Shown here piece by piece: positions 46,040-55,513 of a stretch of 64,000 nucleotides of DNA. Origin of the DNA: Acinetobacter sp. ANC 4910 (lineage in GTDB: Bacteria; Pseudomonadota; Gammaproteobacteria; Pseudomonadales; Moraxellaceae); assembly GCF_004331035.1 (NCBI RefSeq), contig NZ_SJNT01000004.1, positions 186,001 to 250,000 on the forward strand, written 5' to 3'. The notes under the pieces were generated by a model. The model was not told where the DNA came from, searched no databases, and saw only the letters and a list, made by a program, of their open reading frames with translations. A program made the translations under genes and the position numbers. Position 1 is the stretch's first letter, and each line of letters starts with the position of its first letter.

Positions 46040-46169
46040 TTCATCTGTATTTTGGATTAAAACTTCTGTTGTGATGCTCATCATCAGTTTATTAACGCTC
46101 GCAATTATTTTATGGATGCAAACCCCGCAGCTATTTGAATATTTCAATCAGGCATTTTGCCCACATTAA
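46032..46169 (+). CDS. Small membrane protein, 45 aa, coupled to the MFS gene
   Basis: The ATG at 46032 overlaps the last eight bases of the MFS gene, with a GGCGGTGG upstream as a plausible ribosome binding site. The product has a short polar start (MNNSSVFWIK), one membrane segment (TSVVMLIISLLTLAIILW), and a polar tail ending in FCPH. It probably is an accessory peptide of the transporter. I know no named family. Confidence 0.65.
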   Translation: MNNSSVFWIKTSVVMLIISLLTLAIILWMQTPQLFEYFNQAFCPH

Positions 46170-46196
46170 TCCCTTCAAGATTGACTCTACTTTTCA

Positions 46197-46239
46197 TAAA
46201 CTCAGCATTTATTCTTATTTCAAAAAATGCTGAGTTTTT
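46197..46239 (+). terminator. Terminator after the MFS/small-protein pair
   Basis: AAACTCAGCATTT pairs with AAATGCTGAGTTTTT around a loop of about 14 bases, followed by T residues. Confidence 0.7.
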
Positions 46240-46276
46240 CTTAGTTTAAAACAACAAGAAATTTAGAGTAATAACA

Positions 46277-47233
46277 ATGACCAGTCTTACACAACTTTCT
46301 CAAGCCATTCATGATGCACCGCAATGGCATTTACCTGAAGCATTTCAACATCCAAATGAAATTCAAATTACCCCCTTGAAAGATCAAGCTTTAGGCGCGG
46401 TTGTGACAGGCTTAGATGCAGGTAAAGCTCAGTCAGGCGAAACCATTTTCCGTCTTAAACAAGCCCTAGCCGAACATTTAATTTTGATTTTTAAACAACA
46501 AAGTTTAGATGATTTACAGTATCTAGCCTTTGCCAGCTATTTTGGTTCTATTTTCCGCCCAAGTGCAGACAATCCAGTACTTGCGAGCCAATCTGACACG
46601 GGTATCCCGCCTGATGTTGTACCTGTATCAAATGCAGTGGGGCAAGGAGACTACACAGGTCACGGCGAGCTAAGCCCACATGCCGATCACCAATGGACAC
46701 CTCTTCCCTCTTTCGGCTCACTGCTTTATGCCATTGAACTGCCACAAAATGGTGGACAAACTACTTGGTTCAATACCATTAAAGCCTATGACGCCCTCTC
46801 GGATGAGATTAAAAAGAAAATCGACTCGTTACAGCTCATTACCTACAACCCCTTTGTCCGTGCACAAAGTAATACAGGGACAAGCGGTTATGCAGATTCA
46901 CCTTATTATCGCTTTAAAGATCAACCTATTTTAGGACATGCCTATCCACATCCACTTGTACGCATTCACCCTGAAACGGGACGTAAAGCATTGTGGCTAA
47001 ATACGCGTTCGGAAGTTGAATTGGTCAATGTCGATGATATTGAAGGCAGTAAACTCATCGCAGAACTACGCGCACATATTCTAAAACCAGAATTCCGCTA
47101 TGAACATCATTGGGAAACGGGAGATATCGTGTTTTGGGACAATCAAGTCACATTACATTCGAGAACACCCTTTCCCGCAGAACAACGTCGCCTATTAAAA
47201 CGTATTAGCTTGGCAGGTGCTCGACCTTTCTAA
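46277..47233 (+). CDS. TauD/TfdA-family Fe(II)/2-oxoglutarate dioxygenase
   Basis: The 318-residue enzyme has the iron triad H135-x-D137 in SPHADHQW and a distal His294 in TLHSRTPF, with an arginine pair (RRLLKR, about 304-309) for 2-oxoglutarate. TauD-type enzymes hydroxylate sulfonates such as taurine, sulfate esters, or phenoxyalkanoates. The specificity here is not readable. Its own terminator follows at 47259. It could be linked to the MFS gene upstream. Confidence 0.87.
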   Translation: MTSLTQLSQAIHDAPQWHLPEAFQHPNEIQITPLKDQALGAVVTGLDAGKAQSGETIFRLKQALAEHLILIFKQQSLDDLQYLAFASYFGSIFRPSADNPVLASQSDTGIPPDVVPVSNAVGQGDYTGHGELSPHADHQWTPLPSFGSLLYAIELPQNGGQTTWFNTIKAYDALSDEIKKKIDSLQLITYNPFVRAQSNTGTSGYADSPYYRFKDQPILGHAYPHPLVRIHPETGRKALWLNTRSEVELVNVDDIEGSKLIAELRAHILKPEFRYEHHWETGDIVFWDNQVTLHSRTPFPAEQRRLLKRISLAGARPF

Positions 47234-47258
47234 ACGATATTCATCATTCCGCAGCACA

Positions 47259-47290
47259 TAAAAAAGCCCATCAATCATGATGGGCTTTAG
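47259..47290. terminator. Bidirectional terminator between the dioxygenase and sthA
   Basis: AAAAAAGCCCATCA-ATCA-TGATGGGCTTT is a strong hairpin between convergent genes. Confidence 0.85.
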
Positions 47291-47309
47291 CATGTAATAC
47301 ACAGAATAA

Positions 47310-48725
47310 TTAGAACAAACGGTTCATACCATTCAAAGTTGCTACACGGTAGGCTTCAGCCATTGTTGGGTAGTTAAACGTCGTTTCCACAAAATACTTG
47401 ATGGTATTATTTGGACTGTTCATGACCGCTTGACCAATATGAATAATTTCCGCAGCGTTATTACCAAAGCAATGTACACCCAAAATTTCCAAGGTATCGC
47501 GGTGGAACAAAATCTTCAATTCACCGACGGTATCGCCTGTAATTTGTGCACGGGCTAAATGACGGAAAGATGCCTGACCCACTTCATACGGAATTTTTTC
47601 TTCAGTCAACTGCTGTTCATTCTTACCAATCGAAGAAATTTCTGGAATGGTGTAAATCCCTGTAGGAATATCAACTACGGGTTCAATACCTTCTTCGCCA
47701 CTCATATTTGCCCCTGCACAACGACCTTGGTCATAGGCAGCAGAAGCCAGCGATGGCCAACCAATCACATCACCCGCAGCGTAAATATTGTCAACTTCAG
47801 TTTGGTATTGATCATTCACAGTAATTTGACCGCGGCTGTTTGGCTTAATACCAACATTCTCGAGTCCTAAACCATCGGTATTACCCGAACGACCATTACA
47901 CCATAAAATGGCATCGGCTTTAATTTTCTTACCACTAAGCAAATGCATCACAACGTGATCATCAAAGGTTTCGAGATGATCAATCTGTTCATTGTGACGA
48001 ATCAACACACCTTGTTCACGTAAGTGATAAGAGAGTGCATCTGAAATTTCATCATCTAAATAGCTGAGTAATTTCATTTGGGTATTAATTAAATCAACTT
48101 TATGATCTAAACCAATGAAAATTGACGCATATTCACAACCAATAACACCTGCACCATAAATGATGATTTTCTGAATTGAGAAATCCAAATCCAAAATTTT
48201 ATCTGAATCAAATACACGCGGATGATTAAAATCAAGCATGGCAGGACGATAAGGACGGCTACCCGTCGCAATCACCAACTGCTGAAACATGATGGTTTCT
48301 TTAATCCCTTCAGGCGTAAAAACCAAAATTGTATTTTGATCTTGGATATAGGCACGTCCGTGGAAAATATCAATCTTATTACGATCGTAAAAACGCGAGT
48401 GCGTCTCAACCTGTTGCTGAATGACTTTATGCGCATTGCGTAGCACTTGTTTCATGGTGAATTGTTTCCAATCCCCCACTTTTTGGAACATTGGATCGCG
48501 TTGATAGCGAATAATGCTCGATACTGTTTGACGCAATGCCTTACTTGGAATTGTGCCAACGTGGGTACAGTTGCCCCCCAATTGCTCTCGCATATCAATA
48601 ATTGCAACACGCTTGCCTGATTTAGCAAGTTTCATTGCCGCGCCTTCGCCAGCAGGACCCGAACCGAGAACGACCGCATCGTATTTCACAAAAGTTCCAC
48701 TAACGACCTCTTTCTTACGTGCCAT
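47310..48725 (-). CDS. sthA: Soluble pyridine nucleotide transhydrogenase
   Basis: SthA transfers hydride between NADPH and NAD+ to balance the pools. The 471-residue flavoprotein aligns with E. coli SthA throughout. The FAD motif is [11 protein letters not shown] and the active-site region is [16 protein letters not shown]. The second cysteine of the disulfide found in lipoamide dehydrogenases is replaced by Val/Gly, as in SthA. The NAD domain has [14 protein letters not shown] and the C-terminal interface has [23 protein letters not shown] precedes the ATG. It is a single gene. Confidence 0.96.
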   Translation of the reverse strand: MARKKEVVSGTFVKYDAVVLGSGPAGEGAAMKLAKSGKRVAIIDMREQLGGNCTHVGTIPSKALRQTVSSIIRYQRDPMFQKVGDWKQFTMKQVLRNAHKVIQQQVETHSRFYDRNKIDIFHGRAYIQDQNTILVFTPEGIKETIMFQQLVIATGSRPYRPAMLDFNHPRVFDSDKILDLDFSIQKIIIYGAGVIGCEYASIFIGLDHKVDLINTQMKLLSYLDDEISDALSYHLREQGVLIRHNEQIDHLETFDDHVVMHLLSGKKIKADAILWCNGRSGNTDGLGLENVGIKPNSRGQITVNDQYQTEVDNIYAAGDVIGWPSLASAAYDQGRCAGANMSGEEGIEPVVDIPTGIYTIPEISSIGKNEQQLTEEKIPYEVGQASFRHLARAQITGDTVGELKILFHRDTLEILGVHCFGNNAAEIIHIGQAVMNSPNNTIKYFVETTFNYPTMAEAYRVATLNGMNRLF

Positions 48726-48874
48726 TCAACGCTCCTTTTCTATAAATCTGTGTCTATTTTCGCTCTATTATGACTGAAAATAGCTGACTTTGCTGTATTT
48801 CATAGTCATATATTGAATGATGACGACATTTAGAAAATGAATAGTGTTTTTGCCCTATCAATGTGCAATTCCGT

Positions 48875-48880
48875 TATAAT
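48875..48880 (+). promoter_or_regulatory. lipA: -10 box for lipA
   Basis: A perfect TATAAT lies 40 bases before the lipA start, with a weak TTGCCC at 48850-48855 (19-base spacer). Confidence 0.5.
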
Positions 48881-48920
48881 ATTTCCATATCTCTCCGTGT
48901 AAACAGTGGAAAAGTTGAAT

Positions 48921-49934
48921 ATGTCTGAAAGCCGTAAACCTGAACAGGGTGTCAAACTTCGTGGTGCAGAAAAAGTTTCACGTATTCCTGTCAAAGTTGT
49001 TCCTACGGTTGAAGTGCCTCGTAAGCCAGACTGGATTCGTGTCAAGATGACAGCGCCTGAGGAAGTTCAACGCATTAAAACAACTTTACGGGCGCAAAAA
49101 TTACATACTGTATGTGAAGAAGCTGCCTGCCCAAATTTACCAGAATGTTTTGGCGGTGGTACGGCAACCTTTATGATTATGGGTGACATCTGTACTCGTC
49201 GTTGCCCATTCTGTGATGTTGCTCATGGCCGTCCAAATGCGCTTGACCCAGATGAACCACGCCATATGGCTGAAACCATTTCAAATTTAGGTTTGAAATA
49301 TGCAGTCATTACCTCGGTAGACCGTGATGATCTATTGGATGGTGGCGCACAGCACTTTGTCGATTGTATTAAAGAAGCGCGTAGTTTAAGCCCGAAAACC
49401 TTACTCGAAATTTTGGTGCCAGACTTCCGTGGCCGTATGGATATTGCCTTACGCATTATGACTGAATGCCCACCAGACGTGTTTAACCACAATATTGAAA
49501 CTGTGCCACGTTTGTATAAAGCCATGCGTCCAGGTTCAGATTACCAACACTCTTTAACGCTGCTTAAAATGTTTAAAGAATACTGCCCAGACGTTCCAAC
49601 TAAATGTGGTTTGATGGTCGGTATTGGTGAAACTGAAGAAGAAGTACTTGCTTTATTAGATGACTTACGTGCACATGATGTGGACTATGTGACTATCGGT
49701 CAGTATTTACAGCCATCTAAAGAACATGCGCCAATTGACCGTTTTGTCAGCCCAGAAGAATTCGAGCGTTACGCTGAACATGGTCGCAAACTTGGTTTTA
49801 GAAATATTTGGTCGGCACCTATGGTTCGTTCAAGCTACTTTGCAGACCGTCAATACCATGGCGAACCTGTACCCGCAGTGCGTCGTAAAGTTGACCCAAC
49901 AAAGAAAATTGCCGTGCAAACAATTGAAGCTTAA
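48921..49934 (+). CDS. lipA: Lipoyl synthase
   Basis: LipA inserts two sulfurs into octanoyl chains on lipoyl domains using radical SAM chemistry. The 337-residue protein carries the auxiliary-cluster cysteines in [12 protein letters not shown] and the radical-[11 protein letters not shown] (C-x3-C-x2-C), plus the C-terminal serine ligand in VRSSYFAD. The ATG at 48921 follows GGAAAAG; an in-frame GTG at 48906 is less likely. No lipB is adjacent. Confidence 0.97.
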   Translation: MSESRKPEQGVKLRGAEKVSRIPVKVVPTVEVPRKPDWIRVKMTAPEEVQRIKTTLRAQKLHTVCEEAACPNLPECFGGGTATFMIMGDICTRRCPFCDVAHGRPNALDPDEPRHMAETISNLGLKYAVITSVDRDDLLDGGAQHFVDCIKEARSLSPKTLLEILVPDFRGRMDIALRIMTECPPDVFNHNIETVPRLYKAMRPGSDYQHSLTLLKMFKEYCPDVPTKCGLMVGIGETEEEVLALLDDLRAHDVDYVTIGQYLQPSKEHAPIDRFVSPEEFERYAEHGRKLGFRNIWSAPMVRSSYFADRQYHGEPVPAVRRKVDPTKKIAVQTIEA

Positions 49935-49950
49935 TTAAGGCTTTGATTTT

Positions 49951-49987
49951 AAAAACCCTTTAGATCATATATTTAAAGGGTTTTTTA
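49951..49987 (+). terminator. Terminator after lipA
   Basis: AAAAACCCTTTA pairs with TAAAGGGTTTTTTA around a short AT loop. Confidence 0.8.
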
Positions 49988-50017
49988 TTGTCATGAGTAT
50001 CAATTAAAGCGATTACA

Positions 50018-50275
50018 CTATATCCAGTACACATTAAAACTATAAAAGAATTCATTCACTTCAAAGCGAACTTGATAACCCAATTGGGTCAATTCAGCCG
50101 AAAGCTCCCGAATTTCAATTAATGGTAAATGCTTCGGTAAAACAGCAAAAACTGCTGTATTCCCCTGCTGAGCACTGTCTTCAATTAATTTTGCTAAGCG
50201 CTCTTTATAGAGGTTGATATCTAATTTAGCAGTTGCCGTAAGAATTTTGGCATGTTCGGCGGTAATAAAGCTCAT
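50018..50275 (-). CDS. Hypothetical protein, 85 aa
   Basis: I do not recognise a named family with confidence. The protein is soluble with a helical start (MSFITAEHAKILTATAK) and a beta-rich end rich in aromatic residues (FEVNEFFYSFNVYWI). The ribosome binding site is weak (AAGAG, 8-10 bases upstream). It is monocistronic and convergent with lipA. Confidence 0.55.
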   Translation of the reverse strand: MSFITAEHAKILTATAKLDINLYKERLAKLIEDSAQQGNTAVFAVLPKHLPLIEIRELSAELTQLGYQVRFEVNEFFYSFNVYWI

Positions 50276-50637
50276 TCTTGTTCTCTTGGTATTGATGAAT
50301 TATTTCTTTTGATCATAGCAAACAGAATAGATATAAAGTTGAAAAATTGTACGGATTTTTATCTTTCAATTTCTAACATGATCTATTTTCAAGAACTGGG
50401 GCAATTAAGTGATCTTATAACAATATCATCCATTCAAAAGGCGCTCTAAAACTAGGCATATTTTACCTATGAGTAAATAAACCTCCAATAAATTGCATCA
50501 TCACAAGTCAAATTAACCAATTTAATTTTCACATAATTTATCCGAAGTATTGAATTGATTGATCTATTAAAACTGGCACATGGATTGCTATATATCAAGA
50601 ACATAAATGGGTTATAGATTAAGTAAAGGTTAAACTT
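50276..50637. other. AT-rich gene-free stretch upstream of the amidase gene
   Basis: This must hold divergent promoters for the small hypothetical gene and the amidase gene. I see no clear operator, repeat or RNA. Confidence 0.5.
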
Positions 50638-51870
50638 ATGTTGAAAATTAAACTTATTTCATTGGCTGTATTAACGACATTGAGCTCAGCACTCACTTAT
50701 GCCGATGATTTCAAAATTCTAAAACGAATATCTGAAAAACCAACTTTACTTAAAGATGGCACCTATAAAGGTAACTACTATGTGCCATCCACGTTAAATA
50801 CCATTACTTGGGGCTATTTACCTAATCGGGACGCAAAACCTGTGTTAACGGTGAACTCTGGCAGTATTGTCACATTCGATACGGTCTCCCACGAAGGTTT
50901 ACTTGAAGATCAAGGCCGTGATGCAGACAAATATTTCCAATCTAAAGGAGTCAAGTCTGAATATATTCTAGATGAAGCCAAAAAAATTACCCAATCCAAA
51001 CTAGCACATGACTTCCATAAAGATGGCCCCCACATTGTTACAGGGCCAGTTGCCATTGCAGGTGCTGAGCCTGGGGATATTTTAAAAGTCGAAGTAATTA
51101 AGGTCGAACCACGTGTACCCTATGGTGTAATTTCGAATCGACACGGAAAAGGAGCATTAGTCGGAGAATTCCCAAAGACACCTCAACAAGATAATCCATC
51201 TGCTGAGCATCCTGAACGTTTCGGCAATGTTTCAATTTTCACCCCAATTGAAAAGAATGCTCAAGGTGAATATGAAGGCGTGTTAAAGACCGCATCAGGC
51301 AAAGCCATTCGTTTTCCACTTTATCCTTTTATGGGCATTATGGGGGTAGCAGCAAATACTTCTGAACCTGTTCATTCTGTACCACCAGCATTGTATGGTG
51401 GAAATATTGATATTAATGAGCTTGGTGCGGGTGCGACTGCTTATTATCCTGTTCAGGTGAAAGGTGCACTTTTTTACACGGGTGACAGCCATTTCTCGCA
51501 AGGGGATGGTGAAGTCGCACTGACGGCATTGGAAGCATCTGCACGTGCGACCCTCAAATTTACGTTGTTGAAAGCAGGTAAAGATAAAATTCCGGGGCAA
51601 GAAATTAAACAACCTTTGGCTGAAAATGCAGAATTTTGGATTACCCCGGGTTTAGATGCGGATCTAGATGAAGCAATGAAAAAATCAACTCGTGAAGCGA
51701 TTCGTTTTTTAAATCAAGAATATGGAATTGATGAAGCGACTGCCTATGCGTATTTAAGTGCCGCAACAGATTTTGAAGTTTCACAAGTGGTTGACCGCAC
51801 TAAAGGTATTCATGCTAAAATTCGTAAAGCCGATTTCAAAGAGTTTGTCTCAGAAAATCAAAGTAAATAA
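50638..51870 (+). CDS. Exported acetamidase/formamidase family protein
   Basis: The 410-residue protein begins with a signal peptide (residues about 1-22, ending in TYA) and then has the FmdA/AmdA fold: SGSIVTFDTVSHEG, GPHIVTGPVAIAGAEPGDILKVEV, PLYPFMGIMGVA and the metal-site region LFYTGDSHFSQGDGEVALTALE. The fold is known for cytosolic formamidases and acetamidases that release ammonia from short amides. An exported form is less usual and suggests periplasmic hydrolysis of an amide. It has no operon partners in the window. Confidence 0.86.
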   Translation: MLKIKLISLAVLTTLSSALTYADDFKILKRISEKPTLLKDGTYKGNYYVPSTLNTITWGYLPNRDAKPVLTVNSGSIVTFDTVSHEGLLEDQGRDADKYFQSKGVKSEYILDEAKKITQSKLAHDFHKDGPHIVTGPVAIAGAEPGDILKVEVIKVEPRVPYGVISNRHGKGALVGEFPKTPQQDNPSAEHPERFGNVSIFTPIEKNAQGEYEGVLKTASGKAIRFPLYPFMGIMGVAANTSEPVHSVPPALYGGNIDINELGAGATAYYPVQVKGALFYTGDSHFSQGDGEVALTALEASARATLKFTLLKAGKDKIPGQEIKQPLAENAEFWITPGLDADLDEAMKKSTREAIRFLNQEYGIDEATAYAYLSAATDFEVSQVVDRTKGIHAKIRKADFKEFVSENQSK

Positions 51871-52321
51871 TTCAGCATCAATATGAAAATGAAGGTGATT
51901 TGGCAATCACCTTCTGCAAATCTGCAAGCTCAACATCATTCTCTTAAATCAAACAGATCTTGCCTGTTTCGGCTCACCATTGTTTACAACTTATCACCAC
52001 ATTTATACGTCAGGCAATTGATTAAAAAATCAGCTAAATTATAAACTATCTATATATGCTACAGGGCAAGCATAATGACAAGATTCAAACCGTGCATACA
52101 CTTATGATGATAAGAATACTTGAATAATTTAAGTCCATGAAAACGAGTCGATCCCATGTGAACGAGAACCAATTGGTCTGTGTCGATCACAGTTAAATCG
52201 CTCCTGAAACTTAAAGACTTTCAAATGCTAGACTCAGCTATGATCCGAAGAATTCTAGCTCAAAATGTCATTCACCCCAGTTCTATAAGTTTGCACATAA
52301 GAATCTTTACAGGAGGTGGAT
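51871..52321. other. Gene-free stretch with a hairpin and an AGGAGG site
   Basis: GAAGGTGATT-TGGC-AATCACCTTC at 51891-51914 is a perfect ten-bp stem after the amidase gene but lacks a T-run. The end of the region carries the AGGAGG of the next gene. No convincing gene is present. Confidence 0.5.
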
Positions 52322-52609
52322 ATGAATTTTCTGACAAATTTATTGGTCGCCAAGCCTCTTTCCATTTTCGGGGTTGCCTGCATCTTTTTTATCGGCTATT
52401 TAATCGTGCGTAATTTTAGCCACCAGCGTAGCGCGAAATATTTAGGACTGACCGCAATTTTATGGCTGCTTTATGCGCTCTGGGAATTTTTAGTTCAGCT
52501 CAAGTCACCAGACGCTAATATCCGCATTGATTTACTGATTATCTGGCCAGTAATTTTTATATTAACTTTAATTTCAATGTTATTGCTGTTTTTTAAAAGT
52601 GAAAAATAA
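52322..52609 (+). CDS. Small integral membrane protein, 95 aa
   Basis: The protein has three hydrophobic segments (about residues 10-28, 42-60 and 72-90) and short charged loops; I do not recognise a family. The start at 52322 is supported by AGGAGG at 52311-52316, five bases upstream; the in-frame GTG at 52316 overlaps that site. Confidence 0.72.
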   Translation: MNFLTNLLVAKPLSIFGVACIFFIGYLIVRNFSHQRSAKYLGLTAILWLLYALWEFLVQLKSPDANIRIDLLIIWPVIFILTLISMLLLFFKSEK

Positions 52610-52748
52610 CGAGCTAAACAAGCATACTCTCCGCCTCTAAAAAAGAACCAGTCGTTTCCGACTGGTCAAGGAAAAAGTTACGGTTCTATCTAAAGAATAG
52701 CGATTCTTTTATGGCTGGATAGAGTCGTATCTCAATTTATAAGTATTG

Positions 52749-53534
52749 TTATTGTGCAGTGTATCCTCCATCCATGACTACAGCCTGCCCCGTAATACCA
52801 GCACCTTTGTCACTGGCCAAGAAAATTGCATAATCAGCAATTTCTTCAACACTGAGCAAACGCTTTTGTGGCACCATCGCCAAAATCACATCTTCAAGTG
52901 CAGAATCTAAACTCACATTACGTGTTTTTGCTAAATCCGCAATTTGCCCACGGACTAACGGCGTATCAACATAACCTGGACAAAGTGCATTTACAGTAAT
53001 ACCATCACGAGCACACTCTAAAGCAGCAACTTTAGTCAGACCAATCACACCATGTTTGGCACTGTTATAACCCGCTTTACCCGCAAATCCAATTAAGCCA
53101 TTAATCGATGCCATGTTAATAATACGACCTGATTTTTGTGCTTTCATAATTGGAAAGGCATGCTTAATGCCAATGAAAGAACCCGTCAACATCACTTGAA
53201 TCAGTTTTTGATACACCGCTGTTGGAAATTCTTCAATTGGTGCAACATGTTGAAAGCCCGCGTTATTAATTAAAATATCCAAAGTACCAAAAGTAGTCTG
53301 AGTTAACTCAATCGCGGCCTGATACTGGGCTTCATCCGTTACATTACAAGGTGCTGAAAGTGCCTGAAAACCCTGTGCTTTTAGTGCTTCAGCCGTTTCC
53401 TGACATTTTTCAGCGTTCATGTCAGAGATCACAACTTTTGCACCTTCTTGGGCAAACTTCTTGGCAATCTCCAAACCAATGCCGCTGGCTGAACCTGTAA
53501 TAAATGCAACTTTATTTTCTAACTGCAAGCTCAT
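52749..53534 (-). CDS. bdhA: 3-hydroxybutyrate dehydrogenase (SDR family)
   Basis: The 261-residue cytosolic enzyme oxidises 3-hydroxybutyrate to acetoacetate with NAD+. It has the SDR glycine motif TGSASGIG (13-20), NNAG (90-93), and the catalytic triad S143, Y156 and K160 in YNSAKHG. The sequence QHVAPIEEFP after NNAGF is typical of the hydroxybutyrate group. AGGAG precedes the ATG. It is 44 bases downstream of the GntP permease gene, forming an operon. Confidence 0.93.
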   Translation of the reverse strand: MSLQLENKVAFITGSASGIGLEIAKKFAQEGAKVVISDMNAEKCQETAEALKAQGFQALSAPCNVTDEAQYQAAIELTQTTFGTLDILINNAGFQHVAPIEEFPTAVYQKLIQVMLTGSFIGIKHAFPIMKAQKSGRIINMASINGLIGFAGKAGYNSAKHGVIGLTKVAALECARDGITVNALCPGYVDTPLVRGQIADLAKTRNVSLDSALEDVILAMVPQKRLLSVEEIADYAIFLASDKGAGITGQAVVMDGGYTAQ

Positions 53535-53578
53535 GACTTACTCCTATTCAATCTTGTCTGCTTTGAGCTGACGCAATC

Positions 53579-55012
53579 TTAAACAATACCGAAAATTGTA
53601 AATGCCGTAATCACTACAAATACCGCTGTGGTTTTAATAATGGTGACAGCAAAAATATCTTTATACGCTTGCTTATGGGTTAAACCTGTAACTGCAAGTA
53701 GAGTAATTACAGCACCATTATGCGGTAAAGTATCCATACCTCCCGATGCCATAGAAACCACACGGTGCATGACTTCTGGCGGAATACCCGCCGCTAAAAT
53801 TGCAGCATTGTATTGATCTGCCATCGCACTCAAGGCAATACTCATGCCCCCAGAAGCAGAACCAGTAATCCCTGCCAATACAGTTGTGGTCACTGCACCA
53901 TTCACCAATGGATTGGTAAAGGTTGAACTTAAACTATGACTAATTAGGGCAAAACCAGGTAATGCCGCAATAATGGCACCAAAACCATATTCAGAAGCAG
54001 TATTCATCACGGCGAGTAACGCACCACTAATACTGGTATTCACACCTTCTTTGAACTGTACAATCACACGTTGATAGTCATATAAAAATGCACTGATAAT
54101 GCCGACAATCAATGCCAAACCCACCGCCCAGATTGCACCTGTTTTTGCTACATCCACGGTGTAATTGGCCAAACCAATCGTATTAAAGTCGAAACCGTTT
54201 GGATACCATTTTGGAATTGCTGTTGATAAAATCTTGTTCATCACAGCAACTAAAATTAATGGTACGAAGGCCAGTGCCTGACGTGCTTTAGAACCATTTT
54301 GGCTATCTAGAAGATTAGCGGTAGCCGTAGAATCTGGTGCCGTTTGTACTTGTTGCCCATTGGCAAAACCAGCATAGCCCTCACCCGCTTGTTCAGCGAC
54401 ACGACAACGCCATTGTAGATAAAGCAAACCTGTACACAGTACGAAAATTGCACCAATAATCCCTAGAAAAGGTGCTGCATAAATATTTGTACCAAAGAAC
54501 GTGGTTGGAATAACGTTTTGAATTTGTGGCGTACCAGGCAAGGCATCCATGGTAAAGGTAAATGCACCGAGTGCAATTGTGCCAGGAATTAAACGTTTAG
54601 GAATATTCGCTTCTTGGAACAGTTGGTTGGCAAATGGATAAACAGCAAACACCACCACAAATAAGCTCACGCCACTATAAGTCAAAATTGAACCCAACAA
54701 TACAACCGTTAAAATTGCACGTTTAGCCCCAATCAAACTCACAATGGTTTTTGCAATCGAAGATGCAATCCCCGACATTTCTACGACTTTTCCGAAAATT
54801 GCACCCAGTAAGAATACCAAAAAATAGTCTTTAATGAAGTTCACCATCTTCGGCATAAATACGCCTGAATAGAAGGGTAAAACATGGTTTGGTGCAATCA
54901 AAAATACCGCAAGCAAGGCACAGAGGGGTGCCATGAGAATGACCGAAAATCCTTTGTAGGCTGTGTACATTAACAAGCCTAAAGACAGCAGGATAACAAA
55001 TAAATCCCACAT
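53579..55012 (-). CDS. GntP-family permease, likely 3-hydroxybutyrate/organic-acid uptake
   Basis: The 477-residue membrane protein has many hydrophobic segments and GntP features: GYSVILMAP-like N-terminus (KGFSVILMAPLCAL), MDALPGTPQIQNVIPTTFFGT and SGGMDTLPHNGAVITLLAVTG. GntP carriers import gluconate or other short organic acids with protons. Adjacency to bdhA indicates 3-hydroxybutyrate as the likely substrate. The ATG at 55012 is chosen because GGGAG sits upstream; the longer frame to 55066 lies in the leader. Confidence 0.88.
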   Translation of the reverse strand: MWDLFVILLSLGLLMYTAYKGFSVILMAPLCALLAVFLIAPNHVLPFYSGVFMPKMVNFIKDYFLVFLLGAIFGKVVEMSGIASSIAKTIVSLIGAKRAILTVVLLGSILTYSGVSLFVVVFAVYPFANQLFQEANIPKRLIPGTIALGAFTFTMDALPGTPQIQNVIPTTFFGTNIYAAPFLGIIGAIFVLCTGLLYLQWRCRVAEQAGEGYAGFANGQQVQTAPDSTATANLLDSQNGSKARQALAFVPLILVAVMNKILSTAIPKWYPNGFDFNTIGLANYTVDVAKTGAIWAVGLALIVGIISAFLYDYQRVIVQFKEGVNTSISGALLAVMNTASEYGFGAIIAALPGFALISHSLSSTFTNPLVNGAVTTTVLAGITGSASGGMSIALSAMADQYNAAILAAGIPPEVMHRVVSMASGGMDTLPHNGAVITLLAVTGLTHKQAYKDIFAVTIIKTTAVFVVITAFTIFGIV

Positions 55013-55066
55013 ATTCTTTTCTCCCTGATAAAGAATATATAAGGGTGTACACATTGCGATAGACAA

Positions 55067-55447
55067 TGTGATAGACCTTTATTTTTGACCGAAAATATGC
55101 TCAATTTTATTTAGAGTTATACTAAACCCTATATAAAAACAATAAGCAAAAATATTTTTACTACCACTTTTAGTATTTAAAAAAATAACACCAAAAATTT
55201 AAAAAACAACATTTAAATATTATAAAAAATATAATTAATTTTATATTTTAATATTTATCAATTACTTATGAAAAATATTAAAACAAAATAAAATATATTT
55301 AAAAATATGATTAATTGTTTTAAAAAACTCATCAATCAATTTAATATAATCAAATTTAGAAGACCAATAATATTAAAAATAATTATAATAAAATAAAGTA
55401 TAAATAAATCTAATCATCTGTAACTTCATTGTTTTTTTGCATTTCAT
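55067..55447. other. Extremely AT-rich divergent promoter region
   Basis: More than 85 percent A+T over about 300 bp lies between the permease operon and the LysR gene. It holds poly-A/T tracts and no gene. Such DNA is often bound by H-NS-like silencers. Confidence 0.5.
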
Positions 55448-55513
55448 GTGAAAAAGGCTCAAAATCAAGACAGACCTCATATTTCGCTTATCCCTTGTGG
55501 TACACACCTACTT

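Noticed and set aside
52180..52413. A 77-codon frame overlapping the small membrane protein gene
   Set aside because: It has no ribosome binding site, and the overlapping frame with AGGAGG and three membrane segments is clearly the real one.
55067..55447. Hidden small genes in the AT-rich region
   Set aside because: All frames are broken by frequent stops and the composition is not coding.
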